Shown: piece after piece, positions 44,479-54,022 of the stretch | Position numbering within the stretch: position 1 is the stretch's first letter | Layout: each line of letters begins with the position of its first letter | From: Alphaproteobacteria bacterium | Lineage (GTDB): Bacteria; Pseudomonadota; Alphaproteobacteria; JAEULC01 | Assembly (NCBI GenBank): GCA_023150455.1 | Contig: JAKLKW010000002.1 | Location: 22,899 to 86,898, forward strand | Length of the DNA stretch: 64,000 nt | Direction: 5' to 3' | Program-made: the position numbers and the translations under genes | The notes under the pieces: generated by a model | What the model was told of the DNA's origin: nothing | The model's database searches: none | What the model saw: only the letters and a program-made list of their open reading frames with translations

Positions 44479-44814
44479 GTATTTCTGCGATGCCTGTCGA
44501 GCGAAAAAATAGCCCGAGTGACGGCGATCACATCCAGGCCGCGGCAAAACTGCAACAACGGTGTCAATAAACACACAGGGTTGCGGGAAACCAATTCTCC
44601 CTATTGGAGGGACGTGATAGGCGTTAACCCGACGTCGGGCCATATCCGTCCGACGGCGCTCCTTGCCCGTATGAAGCGACTGGCAAGGGGATGCCGAGTG
44701 CGTGCCAGGGCTGCCACGCGAGACGGAAACGCAACGACACGCGGGACAACCGCGGGCCGGGATCGGAGAACGCGGTAGGGACTTGGTGTTGGACGAGTTG
44801 GTCAGAGACAAGAA
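44479..44814. other. Divergent intergenic region between the SAM-cycle operon and mlaA
   Basis: About 335 bases without a recognisable gene. It is AT-richer on the left side (AAAAAATAG near 44505) and contains a CCAAT/ATTGG inverted pair at 44591-44607 and a GTGTCAATAAACACAC segment near 44562. It must hold the mlaA promoter. I looked for a SAM- or SAH-type riboswitch fold and saw none I could defend. Confidence 0.45.
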
Positions 44815-45705
44815 ATGCAAGAACGCTTGAAGCGCAGTCTGATGGGAGCGGCCTTGGCGGCCATGGTGCTGACCTCCGGATGCGCCGGGCCGCCCACCGA
44901 TCCGGATGCCAGGGCCGCCTATGAAGAGGCGAACGACCCTTGGGAGCCGTTCAACCGCTACATCTTCGACGTCAACTACGCGATGGACCAGCTGTTCTTC
45001 CGGCCCATCGCCGGCATGTACCGCACCGGCGTGCCGGAAGTGGTTCGCGACGCGATTCGCAATTTCCTGCGCAACCTGCGCTCGCCGCTGATTCTGATCC
45101 ACGACCTGCTGCAGGGCGAGCTTGACCGCGCCGGCCAGACGCTGCAACGATTCGCGCTCAACTCGACTTTGGGCGTGGCCGGTTTCATCGATTTCGCCGA
45201 CGAGGTGATGGGCGTTACGTTCCACGACGAGGATTTCGGGCAGACGCTCGGCGTCTGGGGCTTCCAGGAGGGCTGGTACATCATGCTGCCCTTCTACGGG
45301 CCGTCGAACCCGCGCGACACGGTCGGCCTCGTCGTCGACAGCTTCATCGATCCAGTTTCGATCGCGATGCAGCTCTACGGGCCGGAATACGGGCCGCTGG
45401 CGCGCTCGGTGCTGACCGCGCTCGACCAGCGCTCGCGCGCCATCGACGCGCTGGACGAGGTCGAGCGCACCTCGATCGACTATTACGCGACGATCCGCAG
45501 CCTGTATCGCCAGCGCCGCGACGACGAGATCCGCCAAGGCCGGCCGACCGCGACGCCGTTCGCGCCGACGATCACGGGCGAAGAGCAGAGCCCGATGTTC
45601 CAGACGCCGAAGCCGGCCGAGGCGCCGGCTGCTCCGCCGCCGAGCCCGCTGTTCATCAAGAAGGGCGGCGTCGGGGCGGATCAGATTTCGCAACGGGCGC
45701 AGTAG
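44815..45705 (+). CDS. mlaA: MlaA (VacJ) family outer-membrane lipoprotein
   Basis: A 296-residue lipoprotein. The lipobox is LTSGC (cysteine ~23), following a short signal peptide. The mature part has NDPWEPFNRYIFDVNYAMDQ, ALNSTLGVAGFIDFADEVMG and FGQTLGVWGFQEGWYIMLPF-YGPSNPRD, all typical of VacJ/MlaA, which removes phospholipids from the outer leaflet of the outer membrane and passes them to MlaC. The C-terminal ~50 residues are Pro/Ala-rich. Two mlaC genes follow, the first 10 bp downstream, so this is a partial Mla operon. The mlaFEDB transporter genes are not in the window. Confidence 0.95.
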   Translation: MQERLKRSLMGAALAAMVLTSGCAGPPTDPDARAAYEEANDPWEPFNRYIFDVNYAMDQLFFRPIAGMYRTGVPEVVRDAIRNFLRNLRSPLILIHDLLQGELDRAGQTLQRFALNSTLGVAGFIDFADEVMGVTFHDEDFGQTLGVWGFQEGWYIMLPFYGPSNPRDTVGLVVDSFIDPVSIAMQLYGPEYGPLARSVLTALDQRSRAIDALDEVERTSIDYYATIRSLYRQRRDDEIRQGRPTATPFAPTITGEEQSPMFQTPKPAEAPAAPPPSPLFIKKGGVGADQISQRAQ

Positions 45706-45715
45706 CGAGGTCATC

Positions 45716-46357
45716 ATGTTGACGCGCCGCGGCGTCGGCATGGCACTGCTGATGATGACGGCAGCGGCGCTGCTTTCGCCGCCCGAGCATGCGCGTGCGG
45801 CCAGCGAGCATGCGGAGGGCGCGCGGAGCTTCCTGCAGGGGCTCGCCGACCGCACCATCGCCGTGCTGAACCAGAAGGACCTGCCGCCGCCCAAGCGCAT
45901 CCAGACGTTCCGCCAGCTGTTCGCCGACGGCTTCGACGTGCCGACGATCGGGCGATTCGTCGCCGGCCGCTCGTGGCAGCGCGCGACCGAGCCGCAGAAG
46001 ACCGCCTACCTGCAGGTGTTCGAGGATGTCACCATCCTGACCTGGGCGCTGCGCTTCGACCAGTACGCCGGCGAGAGGCTGGAAATCGACAGGGTGCGCG
46101 AGGACGGCAAGGCGGTGATCCTGGAGAGCTCGATCATCCGCCCCGGCAAGGGCTCGATCAAGGTCGAGTGGCGCATCGAGAAGGGCAAGGACGGCTACAA
46201 GATCCTCGACATCATCGCCGAAGGCACCAGCCTGGCGATCGCCCAGCGCGCCGACTACTCGGCCGTGATCCAGCAGAGCAACGGCGAGTTCGAAGGGCTG
46301 ATCCGGGCGCTGCGCGACAAGCGCGAGAAGCTCAGGCAGCAGGCGAAGCTCGAGTAG
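45716..46357 (+). CDS. mlaC: MlaC family phospholipid-binding periplasmic protein (copy 1)
   Basis: A 213-residue periplasmic shuttle with a signal peptide (MLTRRGVGMALLMMTAAALL). The mature domain shows FLQGLADRTIAVLNQKDL, FADGFDVPTIGRFVAGRSWQ and WRIEKGKDGYKILDIIAEGT, characteristic of MlaC (Ttg2D), which carries phospholipid between MlaA and the inner-membrane MlaFEDB complex. The 10-bp gap to mlaA indicates one transcript. A second, similar gene follows after a 67-bp gap. Confidence 0.93.
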   Translation: MLTRRGVGMALLMMTAAALLSPPEHARAASEHAEGARSFLQGLADRTIAVLNQKDLPPPKRIQTFRQLFADGFDVPTIGRFVAGRSWQRATEPQKTAYLQVFEDVTILTWALRFDQYAGERLEIDRVREDGKAVILESSIIRPGKGSIKVEWRIEKGKDGYKILDIIAEGTSLAIAQRADYSAVIQQSNGEFEGLIRALRDKREKLRQQAKLE

Positions 46358-46424
46358 CGACGCCATCGGTCCCGCCTGCGATCCGATTCGCCGCGGCGGC
46401 CGTACCACGATCGAAGAGGTGGAC

Positions 46425-47066
46425 GTGATCCTTTCCCGACGCGCCGCATTGGCCGGCGCCGCTGCAACCTTCGTCCTTGCCGGGCAGGCCCGCGCCGAGA
46501 GCGCCTTCGGCGACGGCGCCGGCGTGTTCATCAAGGACCTGGCCGACCGCGCCATCGGCGTGCTGAACGACAGGTCGATGCCGGTCCAGCGCCGCGTCGA
46601 TTCGTTTCGCGCCCTGTTCCTCGAAGGCTTCGACGTGCCGACCATCGCCCAGTTCGTCATGGGCCGCGCCTGGGCACGGGCGACCGACGAGCAGCGCCAG
46701 ACCTACCTCAGGGTGTTCGAGGAGGTCACGCTGCTGACCTGGGCGCTGCGCTTCAACGAATATGCCGGCGAGACGCTGAAGCTGGACAAGACCCGCGTCG
46801 AGGGCGGCCGGGTCGCCTTCGTCGACAGCCAGGTGGTCCGGCCCGGCCGCGACCCGGTCAAGGTGCAATGGCGCATCGAGCGGCCGCGCGGCGCCTACAA
46901 GATCCTGGACATCGTGGTCGAGGGCAGCTCGATGGCCGTGGCGCAGCGCGCCGACTATTCCGCCGTGCTGCAGCAGGGCAACGGCAAGGTCGACGCCCTG
47001 ATCGCGGCGCTGAACACCAAGCTCGACCAGCTGAACCAGAAGGCCCAGGCGCTGGCGCAGAACTGA
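46425..47066 (+). CDS. MlaC family phospholipid-binding periplasmic protein (copy 2)
   Basis: A 213-residue paralogue of the preceding protein, aligned along its whole length: FIKDLADRAIGVLNDRSM, LFLEGFDVPTIAQFVMGRAW and LLTWALRFNEYAGETLKL. The signal is of Tat appearance (LSRRAALAGAAATFVLAGQA), unlike the Sec-like signal of copy 1. The GTG at 46425 is preferred because GAAGAGG lies five bases upstream; a GTG two codons earlier is possible. Identity to copy 1 is moderate, so the duplication is old and the roles have probably diverged. Confidence 0.9.
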   Translation: MILSRRAALAGAAATFVLAGQARAESAFGDGAGVFIKDLADRAIGVLNDRSMPVQRRVDSFRALFLEGFDVPTIAQFVMGRAWARATDEQRQTYLRVFEEVTLLTWALRFNEYAGETLKLDKTRVEGGRVAFVDSQVVRPGRDPVKVQWRIERPRGAYKILDIVVEGSSMAVAQRADYSAVLQQGNGKVDALIAALNTKLDQLNQKAQALAQN

Positions 47067-47135
47067 TCCTTCGACAAGCTGCGGACAAGGCCTCGGTCGC
47101 CTCTTCCTCGTCCCGAGCCTGTCGAAGGACGGCGC
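47067..47135. repeat. Inverted pair of CCTGAGC..TCGAAGGA-type repeats
   Basis: ATCCTTCGACAAGCT near 47068 and CCCGAGCCTGTCGAAGGAC near 47113-47131 are inverted copies of the dispersed element also present at 11131-11193. The pair separates the convergent second mlaC and ettA genes. Confidence 0.65.
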
Positions 47136-47144
47136 GCCGACCGG

Positions 47145-48824
<1,680 letters not shown>

Positions 48825-49361
48825 ACGGCCCCTCCGGTCGGATTGCGAATGGGATAGCGGATTGAAATGGCGGGGACTTGTAGCCGCAAGCGGGCGCCGA
48901 CGCAACGTCCGGCAATCAAGTCCCCGGCCTTGGCGCCGGCGGGCCGGGACCGGCGCGATCGCGCATCGGGGCTTGTTGGCGTTGGCGCCGAACCACACAA
49001 CCGATTCTCGTGTCACCGATATTCGACCACCCCGTTCGCCGGCGCCGTCACGGCGACCTCGACTCGTTGGATGCCGAGTACCTGGTGGCGGGTACGCTTG
49101 ATCGTACCCTTCGCTACGCTCGCATCACGGTCGCCGACGCCGGCAGCGCCCGATGCCCTGGCGCCGCGCGGCGGCGAGGCCTGAAAGCCCGCCCCGGCTG
49201 TGCCGGGCCACATTGGCTGGACAGCATGCGCACTCTCAAGGATTGCCAAGAGCTGCGTCGACCCATCGGCCGGAAAATCACGGTTTCCTAACCGCGCCGC
49301 ATCGCCTAGCATGGGGCGACGATCCGGCCGCGTCTGAAAGCGGTTTCTTGAGGGGGTTACG
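48825..49361. other. Gene-free region between ettA and an ABC-transporter operon
   Basis: About 537 bases between divergent genes with no recognisable product. Short open frames cross it on both strands (for example 49010-49291) but have no ribosome sites and no family resemblance. It should contain both promoters. A slightly AT-richer patch lies at 49275-49300. I see no repeat, tRNA or clear riboswitch. Confidence 0.4.
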
Positions 49362-50432
49362 ATGGCACAGTCTCGGGGAGCGACGCGGAGCATCGCGGCG
49401 CTGGTCTTGGCATTCGCTGTCGCGGGCGGCGGAGTCGCGGCGGCTCAGGACAAGTCGAAGCAGGTGTACTTCCTCAGCTGGGGCGGCACCGTCCAGACGA
49501 TGCTGGAGAAGGAAGGATGGGCGGACCAGTTCGCCAAGGATACCGGCTACACCGTCACTCTGGTCCCGAAGGCAACGTCGAGCGAGATCATCGCAACCGC
49601 CGTCGCGCAGAAAGAAAAGCCGCAGGTCGACGTGGTGATGTGCGATCTGATCGCCTTCATGCAGGGTACCGACCAGGGCGTCTTCGCCAAGATCGATCCG
49701 GCGAAGGTTCCGAACATGTCCAAGATGGCGGACATGGCGAAGATGCCCGGCGGCGATGGGGTATACACCTACGCAGACGTGCTCGCGATCATCTACCACG
49801 AGGAGATGTTCAAGAAGAAAGGTTGGAAGGCGCCGACCACCTGGTCCGATCTGCTACGGCCGGAACTGAAGGGCACCGTCATCATTCCGCCCGTCAGCAA
49901 CACCTACGGTCTCTACACGCTGGTCGAGTTCGCGCGGATGAACGGGGGCGGCGAGACAAATATCGACCCGGGCTTCGCCACGTTGAAGAAGGTCGCGCCG
50001 AACGTCGTCGACTGGACCACCACCTTCGCGAAGATCGGCACGCTGATGGAAAGCGAGACCGCGTCGATCGCGGTCTTCGGCAACGCCTCGGGCTGGGAGA
50101 TCAAAGGCAAGGGCATCCCGGTCAGCGTCGTCGTCCCGCGCCCCGCCTACATTAGCCCGACCGTGGCCGGCATCATGAAGGGCAGCCCCAACCCCGCCGG
50201 TGCGGAGGCGCTGCTGAACTGGCTGATCGGCGAGAAGGTGTTGACCTACCGCGCCGAGCGTTTCGGCAACACGCCGATGAACAAGGAAGTGAAAGTCGGT
50301 GACAAGGCGAAAGACCGCGTGCTGACCGGCGATCAGCTGAACAACCTGGCGAAGCTCGACTACACCAAGGTGCTGGCGCAACGGGCGGAGTGGAATGCCC
50401 GCTTCGAGCGCGAAGTCGCCACGATCAAGTAG
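49362..50432 (+). CDS. ABC transporter substrate-binding protein (polyamine/PotD-like)
   Basis: A 356-residue periplasmic binding protein with a Sec signal (IAALVLAFAVAGGGVAAAQD). The fold is PotD-like: VYFLSWGGTVQTMLEKEGWA, PQVDVVMCDLIAFMQGTDQG, then YHEEMFKKKGWKAPTTWSDL and a C-terminal NWLIGEKVLTYRAERFGNTP. It should deliver a small organic cation or carboxylate to the permease encoded by the following genes. The ATG follows a GAGGGGGTTACG site. It is the first gene of a seven-gene run that continues with ATPase, two permeases and three CoA-metabolising enzymes; the real ligand is unknown. Confidence 0.9.
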   Translation: MAQSRGATRSIAALVLAFAVAGGGVAAAQDKSKQVYFLSWGGTVQTMLEKEGWADQFAKDTGYTVTLVPKATSSEIIATAVAQKEKPQVDVVMCDLIAFMQGTDQGVFAKIDPAKVPNMSKMADMAKMPGGDGVYTYADVLAIIYHEEMFKKKGWKAPTTWSDLLRPELKGTVIIPPVSNTYGLYTLVEFARMNGGGETNIDPGFATLKKVAPNVVDWTTTFAKIGTLMESETASIAVFGNASGWEIKGKGIPVSVVVPRPAYISPTVAGIMKGSPNPAGAEALLNWLIGEKVLTYRAERFGNTPMNKEVKVGDKAKDRVLTGDQLNNLAKLDYTKVLAQRAEWNARFEREVATIK

Positions 50433-50497
50433 GACGGCCGACGCTTTCGCGCCGCCGTCCTCGTACCTTGTGACCGCCCGGAGGCAGCACCTCCGAC

Positions 50498-51562
50498 ATG
50501 TCGCTGGAACTGAAATCGCTGCGCAAGCACTTCGGCGCGGTGAAGGCGATCGACGACGTGTCCCTGGCCGTCGGTGACGGGGAGTTCTTCTCGCTGCTCG
50601 GCCCGTCCGGCTGCGGCAAAACGACGCTCCTGCGCACGATCGCCGGGATCCTGCAGCCGGACGGCGGCACCATCGCGCTCGACGGGCGCGATATCACCAG
50701 GGTGCCCGTGCACGCACGCAACACCGCCCTGGTGTTCCAGAGCTATGCCCTGTTCCCGCACCTCACCGTCTTCGAGAACATCGCGTTCGGGCTTCGGATG
50801 CGGCGGGAGAAGGAAGCGGCGATCCGATCGCGGGTAGTCGAGGCGCTTGGCCTGGTACGCCTCGAAGGGATGGGCGAGCGCCTTCCGGCGCAGATCTCCG
50901 GCGGGCAGCAGCAGCGCGTGGCGCTCGCCCGCGCCCTGGTCGTGCGACCCGCGCTGCTGCTGCTCGACGAACCGCTGAGCAACCTCGATGCCAGGCTGCG
51001 GGAGGAGATGCGCGTCGAGATCCGCCGCATCCAGCGCGCGGTCGGGATTACGACCATCCTCGTCACGCACGATATCCAGGAGGCTTTCGCGCTTTCCGAC
51101 CGCATTGCGGTCATGAACCAGGGCCGGGCGGAGCAGATCGGCTCGCCGGCGGACATCTACCTGCGGCCTGCGACGCAGTTCGTCGCCGAGTTCGCCGGCC
51201 AGATCAATCATTTCGCCGTGCGCGTGGAACGCGTGGACGGCGCGCGGGCGCAGGTGGCCGCGTCCGATGGCTTCCGGTTTTGGATCGCCTCGATCGGGCG
51301 CGCCCCGGCCGTCGGAAGCGAACTGGTGGTGATCCTGCGCCCGGAGCGGGTACGGCTGGACGCCGGCCCCCACGCCAATCGCTTCACCGCAACCGTCGAG
51401 GACGTAACCTATCTTGGCGGGCTCACGATCTACCGCTTGGCGCTGGGAGCGCACCGCCTGCTTGCCCAGGCGCAGAATCTCGGGGCGCCGGGGCCGTCGC
51501 CGGGCGCAACCGTGCCGGTGGGGTGGGAACCCGAGGACGGGGTCTGCCTTGTCCGGAACTGA
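50498..51562 (+). CDS. ABC transporter ATP-binding protein (PotA/FbpC-like)
   Basis: A 354-residue ATPase of the spermidine/iron-type importer group. Walker A is LLGPSGCGKTTLLRTIAG, the Q-loop VFQSYALFPHLTVFEN, the signature AQISGGQQQRVALARAL, Walker B LLLLDEPLSNLDARL and the H-loop LVTHDIQEAFALSDR. A C-terminal TOBE domain (~residues 240-354) includes VILRPERVRLDAG. It lies 65 bp after the binding-protein gene and overlaps the first permease, so it powers this transporter. Confidence 0.94.
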   Translation: MSLELKSLRKHFGAVKAIDDVSLAVGDGEFFSLLGPSGCGKTTLLRTIAGILQPDGGTIALDGRDITRVPVHARNTALVFQSYALFPHLTVFENIAFGLRMRREKEAAIRSRVVEALGLVRLEGMGERLPAQISGGQQQRVALARALVVRPALLLLDEPLSNLDARLREEMRVEIRRIQRAVGITTILVTHDIQEAFALSDRIAVMNQGRAEQIGSPADIYLRPATQFVAEFAGQINHFAVRVERVDGARAQVAASDGFRFWIASIGRAPAVGSELVVILRPERVRLDAGPHANRFTATVEDVTYLGGLTIYRLALGAHRLLAQAQNLGAPGPSPGATVPVGWEPEDGVCLVRN

Positions 51563-52448
51563 CGCCACGATCCAGGGCCAGGGCGCCGCGCGCTGGCTGC
51601 CGGCCGTTTTCGTCCTGCCGCTCGGCATCGTCCTGGCCCTCGGCTTCCTGTGGCCGCTCTTCGACGGGACCGTCAACAGCTTCCACCCCTTCACCCGTGC
51701 CGGCATCGACCGCTCGACCTGGACCCTCGAGAACTATGCCAAGCTGGCCGACAGCTTCTACGCGGGCATCCTCTGGCGCACGATCCGCGTCAGCCTGATC
51801 GTCACGCTGCTGACGGCCGCGCTCGCCTATCCGGTCGCCCTCTACATCGTCGGGCTGTCGCCGCGTGGCCAGGCCTTCTATCTGCTGATCTACATGACGC
51901 CATGGCTGGTCAATGTCGTGGTGAAGGCCTTCGGCTGGTCGCTGCTGTTGAGCGCGAACGGGGTCATCAACCAGTCGCTGAAGGCGCTGGGCATCATCGA
52001 GACGTCGATGCGCCTGATGCTCAACGAGACCGGTATCGTGATCGGCCTGACGCACGGGCATTTCATCTTCGTGCTTCTGCCGCTGTGGGCGGCGTTGAGC
52101 GGCCTCGACCCCAACCTGCGCTGGGCGGCCGCCAACCTGGGCGCGCGCGGCTGGGACATCTTTCGCCGCGTGACCCTGCCGCTCACGTTGCCGGCGCTCA
52201 TGGCCGGGCTGATCATCAACTTCACGATGAACATGACCGCGTTCGCGACGCCGGCGCTCCTGGGCGGAGCGCGGGCCCGGGTCGTCTCCTTTCTTGCCTA
52301 CGAGGTGAACCTGGTCGAGCTCAACTGGCCGCTCGGCTCCGCCATGGCCGTGGCGATGCTGGCGATCTCGCTGCTGCTGATCTGGCTGTCGCTGCGCACC
52401 GCGTCCTTCGGCAGCCGCCGCGTCAGGCCCGAGGGGGCGTCACCATGA
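51549..52448 (+). CDS. ABC transporter permease (PotB-like)
   Basis: A 299-residue permease with about six transmembrane helices, starting at an unusual TTG (51549) that overlaps the ATPase gene by 14 bases. The inner-membrane coupling (EAA) loop is visible in AAANLGARGWDIFRRVTLPL, and MTAFATPALLGGARARVVSF is typical of PotB-type subunits. It pairs with the next permease. No ATG lies in frame near the start, so the TTG is the only plausible initiation codon. Confidence 0.9.
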   Translation: MSGTDATIQGQGAARWLPAVFVLPLGIVLALGFLWPLFDGTVNSFHPFTRAGIDRSTWTLENYAKLADSFYAGILWRTIRVSLIVTLLTAALAYPVALYIVGLSPRGQAFYLLIYMTPWLVNVVVKAFGWSLLLSANGVINQSLKALGIIETSMRLMLNETGIVIGLTHGHFIFVLLPLWAALSGLDPNLRWAAANLGARGWDIFRRVTLPLTLPALMAGLIINFTMNMTAFATPALLGGARARVVSFLAYEVNLVELNWPLGSAMAVAMLAISLLLIWLSLRTASFGSRRVRPEGASP

Positions 52449-53215
52449 TCCTGCGCGTCTTCAATTGGGTCATGGCTGCGGTGATGCTGGCGCCCCTGGT
52501 GCTGATCGTCTGGATGTCGTTCACGCCTGCTGCCTTCTTCCGGCTGCCGACGACCGAGTTCTCGCTGCGCTGGTACCGCGAGGCGTTCAACTACCCGGGA
52601 TTCCTCAACTCCTTCCTGCTGAGCCTCCGGCTCGCCGGCGTTTCGGCGGCGATCGCGACCTTCCTCGCATTCCTCGCCGCCTACGGCCTGGTGCGGTTCC
52701 GCTTCCCGGGAAAGGGCGCGCTCGAAGCCTTCTTCATGTCGCCGCTGCTGGTGCCGGGCGTGGTCTACGGCATCGCCATGCTGCAGTTCGTCAATTCGCT
52801 GGGACTCTACAACACCTTCTGGGCTTTGGTGCTGGCGCACATCGCGATCGTCGTGCCCTACGCGCTGCGCCCTATCCACGCGCAGCTGCGCGCGGTACCG
52901 GAGGACCTGGAGTGGGCTGCAAGGACGCTCGGTGCCACGCGGACGCGGACACTGCTGAGAGTGACGTTCCCGATCTGCGCCCGGGGAGTGCTCTCGGGCT
53001 TCCTGCTCGCCTTCCTCATTTCCTTCGCCGAGGTCACGGTCGTGATCTTCATGACCGGCCCCGCGTACCAGACGCTGCCCATCCGCATCTACAACTACCT
53101 GACCGACCAGATCGACCCGACCGTCGCGGCGATCTCCGCCATGCTGATCGGCCTGTCGCTCGTGCTGATCCTGATCCTCGACCGCATCGGCGGCCTGCGC
53201 CCGGCCGCCAAGTAG
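52445..53215 (+). CDS. ABC transporter permease (PotC-like)
   Basis: A 256-residue second permease whose start overlaps the previous gene by four bases (ATGA). It has about six transmembrane helices; the EAA loop is EWAARTLGATRTRTLLRVTF. The SLRWYREAFNYPGFLNSFLL opening segment is typical of PotC/YdcV-type subunits. Together with the upstream genes it completes the importer. The enoyl-CoA hydratase-like gene follows 21 bp downstream. Confidence 0.92.
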   Translation: MILRVFNWVMAAVMLAPLVLIVWMSFTPAAFFRLPTTEFSLRWYREAFNYPGFLNSFLLSLRLAGVSAAIATFLAFLAAYGLVRFRFPGKGALEAFFMSPLLVPGVVYGIAMLQFVNSLGLYNTFWALVLAHIAIVVPYALRPIHAQLRAVPEDLEWAARTLGATRTRTLLRVTFPICARGVLSGFLLAFLISFAEVTVVIFMTGPAYQTLPIRIYNYLTDQIDPTVAAISAMLIGLSLVLILILDRIGGLRPAAK

Positions 53216-53236
53216 AAATCACCCTGGAGGGCCCAC

Positions 53237-54019
53237 ATGGCCTACGAGACCATCGTCCTGTCGCACCGCGATGCCGTGGCGACCATCACGCTCAACCGGC
53301 CGACGCTGAATGTCGTGACGCCCGCGCTGCTGCAGGAGCTGCTGGCGGCATTCGACGATCTGGAAGGACGCGACGATACGCGCTGCCTCGTGCTCACCGG
53401 CTCCGGGACGCGGGCCTTCTGCGCCGGCGCCGACCTGGGGGACGAGGCGCGCCATAGTCCAGAAGCCGGGCAGGCCTTCCGCGAGATGGGCCGGCGCGTC
53501 GTCGAGCGCATCGAGACCTATCCCAAGCCGGTCGTGGCCGCAGTCCGCGGCTGGTGCATCGGAGGCGGGACCGGGCTCGCTTGGCCCTGCGACATCCGGA
53601 TCGCGTCCGAGACGGCCAAGTTTCGCGCCGGCGACGTCTATCTCGGCATTATCCCGACATGGAGCGTCGGGATGGTGCGGCTGGTGCACTATATCGGCCG
53701 CAACCGGACGCTCGACACGCTGTTGCTGGGCGAGGACATCGGCGCGCGCGAGGCGCTGGAACTCGGCATCGTCAGCCGCGTCGTGCCCGACGACAGGTTC
53801 GAAGCCGAGGTGGAGCGCATTGCCGCGCGCCTCGCCTCCGGCGCGCCGCTGGCGATCCGGGCGATCAAGGAGGCGGTGCGCTGCCAGTACCGCGATACGG
53901 CCGACCGCGCCGCGATTCTGGAGGAGCAGTGGGCGAAAAAAGTCCTCGCCTCCGCCGATGCCAAGGAAGGCATCGGCGCCTTCAGGGAAAAGCGCAAGCC
54001 TGTCTTCAGGGGAAAGTGA
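53237..54019 (+). CDS. Enoyl-CoA hydratase/isomerase family protein lacking both catalytic glutamates
   Basis: A 260-residue crotonase-fold protein. CoA-binding and oxyanion-hole segments are present (FCAGADLGD and VRGWCIGGGTGLAWPCDIRI). Compared with the well-studied crotonase (Glu144 and Glu164), the equivalent positions here are Gly113 (GGGTGLA) and Asp133 (RAGDVYLGI), with the normal spacing of 20. A standard hydratase mechanism is therefore doubtful; an isomerase, hydrolase, lyase or dehydratase activity on a CoA ester is possible. Its place between an ABC importer and an NDP-forming acyl-CoA ligase suggests catabolism of the imported compound. Confidence 0.88.
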   Translation: MAYETIVLSHRDAVATITLNRPTLNVVTPALLQELLAAFDDLEGRDDTRCLVLTGSGTRAFCAGADLGDEARHSPEAGQAFREMGRRVVERIETYPKPVVAAVRGWCIGGGTGLAWPCDIRIASETAKFRAGDVYLGIIPTWSVGMVRLVHYIGRNRTLDTLLLGEDIGAREALELGIVSRVVPDDRFEAEVERIAARLASGAPLAIRAIKEAVRCQYRDTADRAAILEEQWAKKVLASADAKEGIGAFREKRKPVFRGK

Positions 54020-54022
54020 CCC

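Noticed and set aside
44479-44814. SAM or SAH riboswitch upstream of the metF-metH operon
   Set aside because: No pseudoknot-type core or conserved riboswitch motif is recognisable between the two divergent starts; the palindrome suggests protein control instead.
49010-49393. Possible small genes in the region between ettA and the importer operon
   Set aside because: Frames on both strands lack ribosome sites, start with poor context and show no recognisable domains.
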